The notes: a model not told the origin generated them from the sequence alone. Counted from the first letter of the stretch, positions 34,213 through 42,427 are shown. The stretch: 64,000 nt of DNA from an uncultured Verrucomicrobia subdivision 3 bacterium (GCA_903918885.1 CAIXFY010000050.1:1-64000); one strand, 5' to 3'. Numbers and translations are program-made.

Positions 34213-36546
34213 TTAATTGATGGTGAAATAACTCGTGAGCGTGTAAGGCGGTGGGCCGGAGTTGAAAGTGACGACAATCGTTTGTGCGCCGGTGGGCGTG
34301 TAGCCGGACGGAATCGTGAACAGCGCCACCACCGAGCCTTGCACCGTGTAGCTCGTGCTGATGGCGGTAATGCTGCCCACGGTGACGCTCGTGATGGGCG
34401 CACCGGCAGGCGGGGCGTTGGGCGGATAACTGCCGCCGGTTGGCAGCGTGATGGTGAGCAGCACGGATTGACCGCGATAGGCTGCGCCGCCGGGAGCGAC
34501 GGCGTTGGTGGCAAACAGCGTGGTGCCCGCGCTGTCGTAACTCGCCACGGATGTGCGTCCGGCGCGGTAAAATCGTTTGTCGAGCGCGCTGACATCGTCG
34601 AGATAAGTGCTGCCGGGGCCGTTCGTGGCGTAGGTGTTGATGGTGAGACCGCCGGCCAAAGAAGTCCACGAGGTCAAGTTCGTAGAGCCTTCGATTTGAT
34701 AACTGCCGCCGTCCACGCCCGTCCATTTGAGCGAGACAAGGCCACCGTTGATGTAAGTAGGCGTGTTCATCTTGCTTACGAGATTTGTGCCGCCAAGAAA
34801 ATTGGTGATCGCGTTTTCGGTGACGGAAATGGCGCTCACTGTGCCGCCGCTCGGCGTGCCGTAGTAGCCACGTCCGATGTTGTAGGGAAATGTCGGCGTG
34901 CCGTTGCTGCTGATGCTGACAAAGTAGGCGTAAGTGCCGTTGGGAAATTCCGGCGTGACGCAGTAGCGCCCGTTGTATTCGTCGAGGTCGTAGGTGTTCG
35001 TGCCGGGCGCGATGCCATGATCACCGAGATAATCGTTATCCTCCATGTAGCGGCCGAGAACATAAATGCCAGCGACATTCGGGCCGACTTGATTGGAGAC
35101 GACATTGAACAAGCGCGCCGACCACGCGGGAATGGTTTTGCGTCCGTTCGCCGTGAGATTGCTCGTGCCGAAAGTTCCGTTCCGCAAAATGTAGCCGGAA
35201 ATCATCCGTCGGATGCCGCTGCTGGCGTTGTTGGAAACGCCGTAACCGTAAGGTCCGTAAACCGGATAGCCGTCCGCCGTCCACGCGAGAATCGGCGAGT
35301 GCTTGGTCGGCGTGTTGGTGGACTCGGTATAAATTTTTGTCACGGAATTAAAATCCACATGGTCGCCGAGCTGGTAGCGCAGCGCGGGCGGATTAGCGTG
35401 ATAATGATATTGTCCGCCCGCCTGATGCGCGTTGTTCGGGTCGAAGCTCGCGCCTTCGTTCACATACGCGTCGCGGTTCCAATAGCCGGTGATGTTCTGC
35501 GCGTCCACATTGGAAACCGTGCTGTAAGAATACGCGTCCCAACTGTTGAACATCGCCGCGCCGTCCACGAAATATCCAATTGGCCCACCGCCGCTCGCGG
35601 TTTTTGTCGTCGGCACGGACGGGCTGCGCGGAATGCGATACATAGTTTTCTGGTTCACCGGCCAGTTCGGAAACGGCTGCGTGTGCTGCGCATTTAGATA
35701 CCACGGCCCCATCACAAAACTGCCCAGCCCCGTGCTGCGGATGTAAACCCAGTTGCTGGAGGAATATATTTCCTGCACGCCGCAATATGCGGGCAGCGAC
35801 TGGATGGTCGTCCCGTTCGTCCACGCTGTCATGGAAACTCCGTTTGTGCGCGACAAATCATTGGTGTAGATGCGCGCGTATTGGCCGGCGTAGGTGGTGA
35901 ACCACGAGTTTGTGCGCGGGTCGGCGGGTAAATTGGTCGCCGTGGTCGTGAACGATGCGTTCAGCACGATGTTCTGGCTGGGCGCGGGCACATCGGTCAA
36001 TTGGAAACTGGAAGTGCTCGTGTTCGTCAATTGCGCGGAATAATTCGCGCCGTTCAGCGAAGCGGTGGTCGCGTCCAGCGCCTGAATTATTTCCGTGCTC
36101 GTTGAATACGGAATGTTTTTCGAGGCGGTCGCGGACGAATTCCAGTTCAAGTTGCCGCCGCCATCCACCGGCCGCACGCCCAATCCGGCGATGCCAAACC
36201 GGACCGAACTCGTCGTCACGCCGCTGGACACGGACACCAACGATGCGGTCAAAGTCACGCCGTATCCATAAACAATCAGATTGCCATTCACGCTGACGCG
36301 CGTGTCGCCATCAAGGATGGAAAATGTCGCCGCCGCGCCGCCGGCATACGGCGACATCGTGACCGCGATGACGACATTCTGGCCGGACGCCGAATCGGTG
36401 AAGGTGTAGTTCTTCGTGAGATTCGTCGCGAGCGAGACGATGGAATCGTAATTGGTGACGCTCGCGGCCTTGGTGTTTTGCGCCAGCGCGGAAAATGCCA
36501 GCACGGTCAGGATCAGAATTTTTTTGAATCGGGTGTTGGTTTTCAT
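34213..36546 (-). CDS. Secreted multidomain YHYH-family protein, first gene of the string
   Basis: A 777-residue exported protein: signal peptide MKTNTRFKKILILTVLAFSA, a Ser/Thr/Asn-rich beta domain (about 30-205), the YHYH domain (about 210-600, motif QYHYHANP with YHYH at about 380-383, then HSPILAWTADGYPVYGPYG and CVTPEFPNGTYAYF), and a C-terminal beta region (about 610-777) resembling Ig/FnIII modules. The YHYH part is a close paralogue of the next gene. It is first in an eight-gene string, 13 bases before the second gene; a candidate regulator box lies about 30 bases upstream. Function unknown. Confidence 0.82.
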   Translation of the reverse strand: MKTNTRFKKILILTVLAFSALAQNTKAASVTNYDSIVSLATNLTKNYTFTDSASGQNVVIAVTMSPYAGGAAATFSILDGDTRVSVNGNLIVYGYGVTLTASLVSVSSGVTTSSVRFGIAGLGVRPVDGGGNLNWNSSATASKNIPYSTSTEIIQALDATTASLNGANYSAQLTNTSTSSFQLTDVPAPSQNIVLNASFTTTATNLPADPRTNSWFTTYAGQYARIYTNDLSRTNGVSMTAWTNGTTIQSLPAYCGVQEIYSSSNWVYIRSTGLGSFVMGPWYLNAQHTQPFPNWPVNQKTMYRIPRSPSVPTTKTASGGGPIGYFVDGAAMFNSWDAYSYSTVSNVDAQNITGYWNRDAYVNEGASFDPNNAHQAGGQYHYHANPPALRYQLGDHVDFNSVTKIYTESTNTPTKHSPILAWTADGYPVYGPYGYGVSNNASSGIRRMISGYILRNGTFGTSNLTANGRKTIPAWSARLFNVVSNQVGPNVAGIYVLGRYMEDNDYLGDHGIAPGTNTYDLDEYNGRYCVTPEFPNGTYAYFVSISSNGTPTFPYNIGRGYYGTPSGGTVSAISVTENAITNFLGGTNLVSKMNTPTYINGGLVSLKWTGVDGGSYQIEGSTNLTSWTSLAGGLTINTYATNGPGSTYLDDVSALDKRFYRAGRTSVASYDSAGTTLFATNAVAPGGAAYRGQSVLLTITLPTGGSYPPNAPPAGAPITSVTVGSITAISTSYTVQGSVVALFTIPSGYTPTGAQTIVVTFNSGPPPYTLTSYFTIN

Positions 36547-36574
36547 AATCGTGCCGTGACTCTAAACAAAGTCA

Positions 36575-36594
36575 CCTTAAGCGAACATGAAGCC
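36575..36594 (-). promoter_or_regulatory. Candidate response-regulator box 2, upstream of the eight-gene string
   Basis: Read toward the YHYH gene at 36546, it is GGCTTCATGTTCGCTTAAGG, agreeing with box 1 at 15 of 20 positions and with both half-sites conserved (CTTCAT and CTTAAG, five bases apart). As in box 1, eleven bases after CTTAAG comes a -10-like TAGAGT. Confidence 0.65.
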
Positions 36595-36628
36595 AGCCAA
36601 AAATTGCACACCGGTGGGCAATTTTTAT

Positions 36629-36646
36629 CTTCATCTCCCCTTAAGG
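36629..36646 (+). promoter_or_regulatory. Candidate response-regulator box 3, upstream of the two-component operon
   Basis: CTTCATCTCCCCTTAAGG on the plus strand: the same CTTCAT-N5-CTTAAGG arrangement, here pointing at the response regulator gene that starts at 36715. Its position in the divergent spacer fits autoregulation. Confidence 0.6.
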
Positions 36647-36714
36647 TCAACATTGCGAAGATTCCGATGCTGGCGGATTCAGATAGTCCATGCTAAAACT
36701 TCGCCAGCCCGAAC

Positions 36715-37365
36715 ATGAGAATTCTCATCGTCGAAGACGAACCCGATTTGCTCGCGAGCCTCGCGCAGGCGTTGCGCGAGGAAGGCTACGCCGTGGACAC
36801 CGCCGACAACGGCGACGACGGCCTCTTCAACGCCGAAGGCACGGACTACGACGCGATTGTTTTGGATGTCATGTTGCCCGGCATGGATGGCTGGGAGGTT
36901 TTGAAGCGCCTTCGCAAAACCAAAAAAACTCCAGTCCTCATGCTCACCGCGCGCGATCAGACGCGCGACCGCGTGAAAGGCCTCGACACCGGCGCGGATG
37001 ATTACGTCGTCAAGCCGTTTGACCTCGATGAAGTGTTCGCCCGCCTCCGCGCCATCATCCGCCGCAGCGCGAACAAGACCACCAACATAATTGAAATCGG
37101 CGATGTCAAAGTTGATGCCGCCGCGCGCATCGTTTCGCTCAAGAACAAACCGGTCGAACTCACGGCGCGCGAGTATTCGCTGGTGGAATTCATGGCGCTG
37201 CATCGCGGCGAAGTGGTTACACGCACGCAGCTTTACGAGCATCTGTTCGACGAGAACGAAGATTCGTTTTCCAACCTGCTCGATGTGCATGTTTCCAACG
37301 TCCGCAAAAAACTCGGCGCGGAATTCATTGCCACCCGGCGCGGCCATGGCTATTGCATCGAATGA
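36715..37365 (+). CDS. OmpR-family response regulator
   Basis: A 216-residue DNA-binding response regulator. The receiver has the acidic cluster in VEDEPD, phospho-acceptor Asp51 in IVLDVMLPGMDGWEVLK, LTARDQ with the conserved Thr, and KPFDLDE with the Lys. The C-terminal winged helix (about 125-216) has PVELTAREYSLVEFMALHRG and VSNVRKKLGAEFIATRRGHG, the OmpR/PhoB signature, most like the metal- and polymyxin-responsive CusR/PmrA type. It overlaps the kinase gene by 4 bases (ATGA). The direct-repeat boxes nearby have the layout this class binds, so it is the probable regulator of the divergent eight-gene string. Confidence 0.93.
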   Translation: MRILIVEDEPDLLASLAQALREEGYAVDTADNGDDGLFNAEGTDYDAIVLDVMLPGMDGWEVLKRLRKTKKTPVLMLTARDQTRDRVKGLDTGADDYVVKPFDLDEVFARLRAIIRRSANKTTNIIEIGDVKVDAAARIVSLKNKPVELTAREYSLVEFMALHRGEVVTRTQLYEHLFDENEDSFSNLLDVHVSNVRKKLGAEFIATRRGHGYCIE

Positions 37366-38888
37366 AGATTTTCAAATCCATCAAGTGGCGTTTGCAACTC
37401 TGGTATGGCCTGATTCTTGTCGTTGTGCTGGCGGGGTTTGGTTTCACGGCCTATCAACTTCAGCGCAACCGGCAGTTTCGCCAGGTTGACGACGGGATTC
37501 ACCAGCGCATCGGCATTCTCGCGAACAATCTGCACCGCCCGCCGCTGCGTCCGGGCAATGGCGACGGCAGCGGTGTTAATCAGTTTGGTAACCGCCAACC
37601 GCCGGAAGACCAGTTTCCGCAGGATCAGTTTTCCAATGACCGTCCGCCGCAATTCCAGCGTCGTTCGCAGGTGTTCCATCTCGCGCCAGAGAACGCCCGG
37701 CTGTTTGACACAAATGACATCAATGGTTTCTTTTTCCGCATCAGTCGGCTTGTGGAAAACGACCGCACCATCATCGCGCAATCGGAAAACTATCGGCAAC
37801 CGCAGCCGGTTTTGGAATACGACCATTACTTTGATCAATTGAACCACTTCGATTTTCCGGACAGAAAAAAACTGGTTTCGCCGAAAACCATTGCTGCGGG
37901 TGATGACCAGATTGTCATTGAAACATTGCCATCGGGCGAAGCGATTGAAGTCGGCTGCTCACTCAAGCCCATGCGCGCGGAACTCCGCAACGCCGCGTTG
38001 CACCTCGCGGGCGTGGGCGGACTAATTTTACTTGTGGGCTTGTTCGGCGGCTGGTGGTTTGTCGGTCGCGCGCTCCGGCCGATTTCGGAAATCAGCGCTA
38101 CGGCGGTGAAAATTTCCGCCGGCGATTTGTCGCAACGGATTTCCGCCGCCGAAACTGAAAGCGAACTCGGCCAGCTTGCGGCGGTTTTGAATTCCACCTT
38201 CGCGCGCTTGGAAACCGCATTCGCCCAGCAGAAACAATTCGCGTCCGATGCGGCGCACGAACTCCGCACGCCAGTCACGGTGATTCTCACGCAGACGCAG
38301 ACCGCGTTGAACCGCGAGCGCGACGCCGCCAGCTACAAGCAGACCGTTGAAGCTTGTCAGCGCGCGGCGCAGCGGATGCGTAAACTCATCGAATCGCTGC
38401 TTGCGCTGGCCCGGTTTGACGCTGGGCAGGAAGTCTTGCGCCGGACAGATTTTGATTTTTCTGAAACCATTGCCGACTGCGCGGAGCTGGTGCAACCGCT
38501 CGCGGACGAGCGCGCGGTGAAAATTTCCGTTGCTGTCGAACCCGTTAAAATCACGGGCGATGCCGAACGCCTTGCCCAAGTCGTCACCAATTTGCTCACC
38601 AACGCGATTCAATACAACCAGCCCGCCGGCGAAGTGCGCGTGCAACTGGCATCGCAAAATGGTCTGGCCGTGCTGACCGTGACGGATACGGGGCAGGGGA
38701 TTGCCCCCGCCGATTTGCCGTTGGTGTTCGGCAGATTTTATCGCGCCGACCAGTCGCGCACGGGTGCCAGCAATGCCGGTCTTGGCCTTGCCATTACCAA
38801 AGCCATCGTCGAGGCGCACGGCGGGACGATTGAAGTGGCGAGCGAAGAAAATGCCGGGACAACTTTTACCGTGCGGCTGCCCATTTGA
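37362..38888 (+). CDS. Sensor histidine kinase, heavy-metal-sensor-like layout
   Basis: A 508-residue inner-membrane kinase. The start is the ATG overlapping the regulator stop; three upstream codons in frame are ignored. Layout: membrane helix (about 11-31), a periplasmic domain of about 180 residues rich in Pro, Gln, Asn and Arg early on and His/Tyr/Asp later (EYDHYFDQLNHFDFPD), second helix (about 212-235), HAMP, dimerisation domain with the phosphorylated His in SDAAHELRTPVTVI, and an ATPase domain with NLLTNAIQYN (N box), DTGQGIAP (G1), FGRFYR (F box) and GLGLAI (G2). The ligand is unknown; the CusS-like architecture and metal-type targets make a metal ion plausible. Confidence 0.92.
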   Translation: MKIFKSIKWRLQLWYGLILVVVLAGFGFTAYQLQRNRQFRQVDDGIHQRIGILANNLHRPPLRPGNGDGSGVNQFGNRQPPEDQFPQDQFSNDRPPQFQRRSQVFHLAPENARLFDTNDINGFFFRISRLVENDRTIIAQSENYRQPQPVLEYDHYFDQLNHFDFPDRKKLVSPKTIAAGDDQIVIETLPSGEAIEVGCSLKPMRAELRNAALHLAGVGGLILLVGLFGGWWFVGRALRPISEISATAVKISAGDLSQRISAAETESELGQLAAVLNSTFARLETAFAQQKQFASDAAHELRTPVTVILTQTQTALNRERDAASYKQTVEACQRAAQRMRKLIESLLALARFDAGQEVLRRTDFDFSETIADCAELVQPLADERAVKISVAVEPVKITGDAERLAQVVTNLLTNAIQYNQPAGEVRVQLASQNGLAVLTVTDTGQGIAPADLPLVFGRFYRADQSRTGASNAGLGLAITKAIVEAHGGTIEVASEENAGTTFTVRLPI

Positions 38889-39082
38889 ACCGGTTCGGCG
38901 CCGTTGGCGAAAGCCCCTTTGCCGTTCGCAACGTCAACTTCGCCGCCGTAAACCTCCGCGCGCCGGTCAATATCTCGAACGCGGATGGTTTTTGCCCTCG
39001 CTTGCCAGCGAAAGGCTCACCCTGCGAAGCTTCCAAGCCACCCAACGACGTTTGCAGCTCCCGTAAGGCACCTTGAAAGCCG

Positions 39083-39109
39083 GAGGGGGTGCTTGGCAAG
39101 CACCCCCTC
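39083..39109. repeat. Perfect 27-bp palindrome
   Basis: GAGGGGGTGCTTG and its exact complement CAAGCACCCCCTC flank a single G. As a hairpin it would have a 10-bp GC-rich stem and a TTGGCAA loop. No T run follows, so it is more likely a REP-like repeat than a terminator, although it is the first strong hairpin after the kinase gene. Confidence 0.6.
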
Positions 39110-39129
39110 GCGGTTAAAACCCCTTATTT

Positions 39130-39193
39130 TCCGCAGATTTCGCCGATTTCCGCCGATTCAGAATAATCTGCGAAAATCAGCGCCATCTGCGGA
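39130..39193. repeat. TCCGCAGAT-bounded inverted repeat, copy A
   Basis: Begins TCCGCAGATTTCGCCGATT and ends ATCTGCGGA, an exact 9-bp terminal inverted repeat; the inside contains GATT/AATC-type subrepeats. Related copies occur at 42123-42181 and 46338-46434, with a left half at 45936-45970. Confidence 0.75.
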
Positions 39194-39201
39194 TAAACTC
39201 C

Positions 39202-39690
39202 CTACGGCTTGGGCGCAGCCGTCGGCGTGGCGGGCGTAGCGCCGCCGCCGGGGAAGCGTTCTTTCAAGTCATCAAAGATCGGTTGCGCGCCGGCAATGCC
39301 GCGTTTGGCCGCCTGTCGCACATTCTGGTAAAACGCCAGTTCCGCCATGTAGATTTCATGCCCCACCAACGTCACCGTATCATCCGTGGCTTGCGTCAGC
39401 GCATCCAGTTCCCGCACCACATCAGCCAGCGGCGACCGCAGCGCGCGATCCTTGGCCAACTCCGCCACCTCCACAAAACCCGGCACCAGCTTGGGATTAG
39501 CCACCATATAGCTCGCGCATTTTTCATCGAAGCCCAACGTCCTCTCGCCCAGTTTGGGCAACGTCTGCCGTTCATCCGGCGTGAGGTTGATGAGGAACGG
39601 TAGCAACGCGCGGATTTCGGTGATTTTCTGGAGAATGGCCGTCTTGTCGGCGTCGGCGAGCGTGGCGGAGATACGATTGTCGTCTGGCAT
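39202..39690 (-). CDS. Hypothetical protein
   Basis: A 162-residue soluble protein, not recognised. It is mostly helical by composition (for example AILQKITEIRALLPFLINLT and IYMAELAFYQNVRQAAKRG), has one Cys, and ends in a Gly/Ala/Thr/Pro-rich tail after ERFPGGG. There is no signal peptide or membrane segment. The frame is well formed and the codon use resembles the neighbours, so it is likely a real gene. It sits alone between repeat-rich stretches, giving no functional context. Confidence 0.65.
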   Translation of the reverse strand: MPDDNRISATLADADKTAILQKITEIRALLPFLINLTPDERQTLPKLGERTLGFDEKCASYMVANPKLVPGFVEVAELAKDRALRSPLADVVRELDALTQATDDTVTLVGHEIYMAELAFYQNVRQAAKRGIAGAQPIFDDLKERFPGGGATPATPTAAPKP

Positions 39691-40650
39691 AATTTAATGA
39701 GTGTTTAAGTTAATGATTGTTGAACCGTCACCCCATACACGGACGCCGAACGCCAAATCCGACAAACTTTTTTAAATTATTTTGTCCTGCCGGACGGGCA
39801 CCATGCGGACGGGGATGGAAATGCAGATAAAACCTGTAACGGCGGTCTATGACCGCCGGGGCGGGCGCAACGGGAAAAAACGGCGCTCACAGAGCGCCGC
39901 TACAAAAACGCAAACATTTTTGGCCACCGCGCAAGCCGCGAACCACGCGAACTATGCCGACAAGGAAAAATTATTTGTGCTTCGTTCGTGTATTTGGCGG
40001 GCAGTCGCGAAGCGACGATGGGAAATTAGCCAGACACGCAAGTGTCTGGTTGGGTGGTAAAAATATTTCGTCCTGAAAGGACGCGGGAACGGCGGGAACG
40101 AAAGGGCGGGCGAAGATTGCCACCGTCCCTTCAGGACGGATTCCATTTGCCGAGGTTTCCAGACACTGCGTGTCTGGCTAATTTCCGGTTGTCCCGCCGG
40201 GACGAAATCGGCGGCGGAAGATGCCGCTCCTACGGAGCTGATGACGTTGGGGGATGGATTGCTACAAAGATTCCGCGCCGACGGCGCTGGCGGCGGGAGC
40301 GCGGGCTTTAGCCCGCTTCAATGTCCATTGGCAGCGGGGTGGAAAAGTTCCGGCGGTTCGGCGTGCGGATGATGAAGCGTCTTGGAGTGCGCCGGCAGAG
40401 CGGGAGCGGCGACGGCGCTTTCGGGCGGACGAAGGGGTGGATGAAATCGGAAACGTTCCGTGCGGGCGAAAGCGGTGTCGCGTGGTGCTTGCCACCGCAG
40501 TCCAAGACACGCTGACGCGTTGACCGAAAGCTCCCGAACCGCGCGAAGCGTCTTGGGCGGGCGGGCGACGGCAAAAAAAGACCGGACGAAGTTTACGACC
40601 TACCCCCACCTTTTTTTGTCGCACTACAAATGTGAAACTAAACTGCTCAT
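39691..40650. other. 960-base non-coding region packed with short palindromes
   Basis: No supported gene. Several different hairpins follow one another: GGCGGTC-TAT-GACCGCC (39841-39857), CGGCGCTC-ACA-GAGCGCCG (39881-39899), the nested element at 40021-40186, GTCCCG-C-CGGGAC (40191-40203), GCTCC-TAC-GGAGC (40226-40238) and GCGGGC-TTTA-GCCCGC (40301-40316). From about 40380 to 40620 the sequence is GC-rich, with open frames on both strands but no ribosome-binding sites; it may be decayed repeat material. Confidence 0.6.
40021..40186. repeat. Nested palindromic (MITE-like) element
   Basis: The left end GGAAATTAG-CCAGACAC-GCAA-GTGTCTGG (40021-40049) and right end CCAGACAC-TGC-GTGTCTGG-CTAATTTCC (40159-40186) are inverted copies of each other, and each end is itself a hairpin. 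Inside lies a second inverted pair, CGTCCT-GAA-AGGACG (40069-40083) and CCGTCC-CTTCA-GGACGG (40123-40139), again each a hairpin. No coding frame is present. The structure fits a non-autonomous repeat. Confidence 0.75.
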
Positions 40651-42054
40651 TCATGGCTTGGCAAAACCGTGCAGAAAAGCATCAATCTGCTCACTATTTG
40701 TAGCCCACTGTCTTTCTATTTTTTGAAATTCCGCCGATGTGTCCAAGCTGGTCGTGGATGCACCTGTCTGCCTGGGATATTTCTCGCGATAGTTTGCAAT
40801 TCTCGCCAACCTCTGGTCTAGCATCGGTCGGTATTCATCTGGGAGCGACGACCTGTAACGCATTGCGTGTAGCACTTCCACATCAAGCATAAACTCCAGC
40901 TTGCGAATGGCGTTCGTCGTGTCGCCAGTTCGCAAATCCGCCAAAAGCATCCTGTCATCTGATAATGACAATAGCTGCAAAGCATATACCTCTTTCGAAG
41001 GCTCTGTGTTAGTGTTCAAATCGGGCGAAGGGTTTGAAACGTTCGCGAGTTGACTTCGTAAGTCTTGGTTGGTTTTGCTCAAAGCATCCACCTTGTTCCT
41101 CAACAATCCGAACTCGCCGCGTAATTTTAACAGCTCCAAATTGTTCTTCTCATTCTTCGCCAGTTCTTCCTTCAGCCAAGCAATCATGTTCGTGTCTTTG
41201 TCATATTGCGCGGTCATTGGCGCTTGCTGTTGCTGGAGCGCCCGCACTTCGGCGCGGGCTTGGGCGGCTTCTTTGGCCTGGTAAATCCCCACGCCCACGC
41301 TCACGGTCAGCGCGGCGGTCACGGCAATTTTTTGAAGGGTGGTCATAATTAAAGCGGCGGTGGCGGTGGTTCCGGCAATGGTTGCGGCGGCGGCAGCAAT
41401 GGTGGCGGCCAGTCCCGCAGGCGCGGCGGTCACGGCATTGGCGGTCACGGCGCCGGCAATCACTGTGGCGGTGAGTGTCACACCGGCTTTGCCCAGCTTG
41501 GCGCGGAGTTTGTCCAGCGCGCGGGTCACGCGTTTCTGCGCGGCATCGGCGCCCAGGCCCAGGGCGGCGCCCACTTCTTCCAGCGGGCGTTGCTGGTAAA
41601 TGCGCAGCACAATGGCGGCGCGGTCGGCCTCGCCCAGTTGCGCCACGGCGGCATCCAGCAACGGCGCAATCTGCGGCCACGCCGCCGCCGCTTCGCGTTC
41701 GTGCGCGGCATCCGCACCGGCGGGATTGAGGTTGGATTCCATGTAGGCTTGGTGTTCGCGTTGCTGGCGGCGGCGTTCGGTCTTCAACGCATCGCGCGCG
41801 GCAAAGTGCGCGGTGCGGCAGAGCCAGCCGGGCAAGACAGTCTCTGCACTCAATTTGCCCGCCTTGCGCGCGAGGATGATGAAGACGGCTTGGGTGATTT
41901 CCTCGGCCAGATGCGCGTCGCCCACCTGCCGCATCGCCGCCGAATGGACGAGCGCCACATGGCGTTCCACGAGCTGCGCAAAGGCGGCCTCGGACTGGCG
42001 GGCGGCGAATTCGGCGAGCAGTTCGGCATCGGTCGGTGATTGCATCTCACCCAT
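40651..42054 (-). CDS. ECF sigma factor with membrane and coiled-coil extension
   Basis: A 467-residue RNA polymerase sigma factor of the extracytoplasmic group. Sigma region 2 is at about residues 10-80 ([39 protein letters not shown]) and region 4 at about 125-185 ([33 protein letters not shown]). A long extension follows: an Ala/Thr-rich hydrophobic stretch (about 190-250) able to span the membrane, a coiled coil (about 260-330), and a C-terminal helical domain. This layout is familiar in Verrucomicrobia and Planctomycetes and suggests the anti-sigma or sensing function is built in. The start may be 42054 or the Met at 42045. No anti-sigma gene is adjacent. Confidence 0.85.
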   Translation of the reverse strand: MGEMQSPTDAELLAEFAARQSEAAFAQLVERHVALVHSAAMRQVGDAHLAEEITQAVFIILARKAGKLSAETVLPGWLCRTAHFAARDALKTERRRQQREHQAYMESNLNPAGADAAHEREAAAAWPQIAPLLDAAVAQLGEADRAAIVLRIYQQRPLEEVGAALGLGADAAQKRVTRALDKLRAKLGKAGVTLTATVIAGAVTANAVTAAPAGLAATIAAAAATIAGTTATAALIMTTLQKIAVTAALTVSVGVGIYQAKEAAQARAEVRALQQQQAPMTAQYDKDTNMIAWLKEELAKNEKNNLELLKLRGEFGLLRNKVDALSKTNQDLRSQLANVSNPSPDLNTNTEPSKEVYALQLLSLSDDRMLLADLRTGDTTNAIRKLEFMLDVEVLHAMRYRSSLPDEYRPMLDQRLARIANYREKYPRQTGASTTSLDTSAEFQKIERQWATNSEQIDAFLHGFAKP

Positions 42055-42122
42055 TAAACGGACGCCGGAACGAAATTCCGACAAGAAAGTTGGGAAAAAT
42101 GTATTCGGCTTTTACAAGTGTG

Positions 42123-42181
42123 TCCGCAGATTTCACAGATTCACGCCGATTTTATCTGCGAAAATCCGCGTCATCTGCGGA
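42123..42181. repeat. TCCGCAGAT-bounded inverted repeat, copy B
   Basis: Begins TCCGCAGATTTCACAGATT and ends ATCTGCGGA, the same 9-bp terminal inverted repeat as copy A, with a similar interior (GAAAATCCGCG against GAAAATCAGCG in copy A). Confidence 0.75.
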
Positions 42182-42227
42182 TAAAACCCAGGCGGGGTTT
42201 GTGAAGGGCGTAGTCCCAAAGCAAAGT

Positions 42228-42406
42228 GGGATTATGCCTTTGACAAGTCTTTCTCCCTCTCCTCCCTTAAAGGAGGAGAGGGTCGGGGTGAGGAGCCCAA
42301 GCTTCGTTCAAATGGAACTCCCCTCACCCCAACCCTCTCCCCGTTTGAGCGGGGAGAGGGAGTTGAAGCCGCCGTCCCTTGGTGAGCTTGTCAAAGGCCT
42401 AATCCC
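42228..42406. repeat. MITE-like element with 20-bp terminal inverted repeats
   Basis: GGGATTATGCCTTTGACAAG at 42228-42247 is matched by its complement at 42387-42406 with one mismatch. Inside are two strong hairpins, CCCTCTCCTCC/GGAGGAGAGGG (42255-42282) and CCCTCTCCCC/GGGGAGAGGG (42333-42360), with GGGGTGAGG and CCTCACCCC arms between them, so the whole 179-base unit is nested and non-coding. The CCCTCTCC/GGAGAGGG core resembles a hairpin repeat reported in many bacterial genomes. It fills most of the 373-base gap 42055-42427, which holds no gene. Confidence 0.75.
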
Positions 42407-42427
42407 GAAGAAAAGTGCGTTTGGCTT

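Larger units (their letters stand above)
38889..39201. other. Intergenic region after the kinase gene, repeats only
   Basis: No supported gene. The first 190 bases contain weak open frames on both strands without ribosome-binding sites. They are followed by a perfect palindrome at 39083-39109 and one copy of the TCCGCAGAT-bounded repeat at 39130-39193. Confidence 0.6.

Noticed and set aside
38866-39099. 77-codon minus-strand frame after the kinase gene
   Set aside because: No ribosome-binding site or recognised family, and it overlaps the kinase 3' end and a palindrome; treated as non-coding.
42255-42360. Two similar hairpins that might be a minimal CRISPR array
   Set aside because: There are only two units, in inverted orientation, without regular spacers or cas genes; they form part of a palindromic element.
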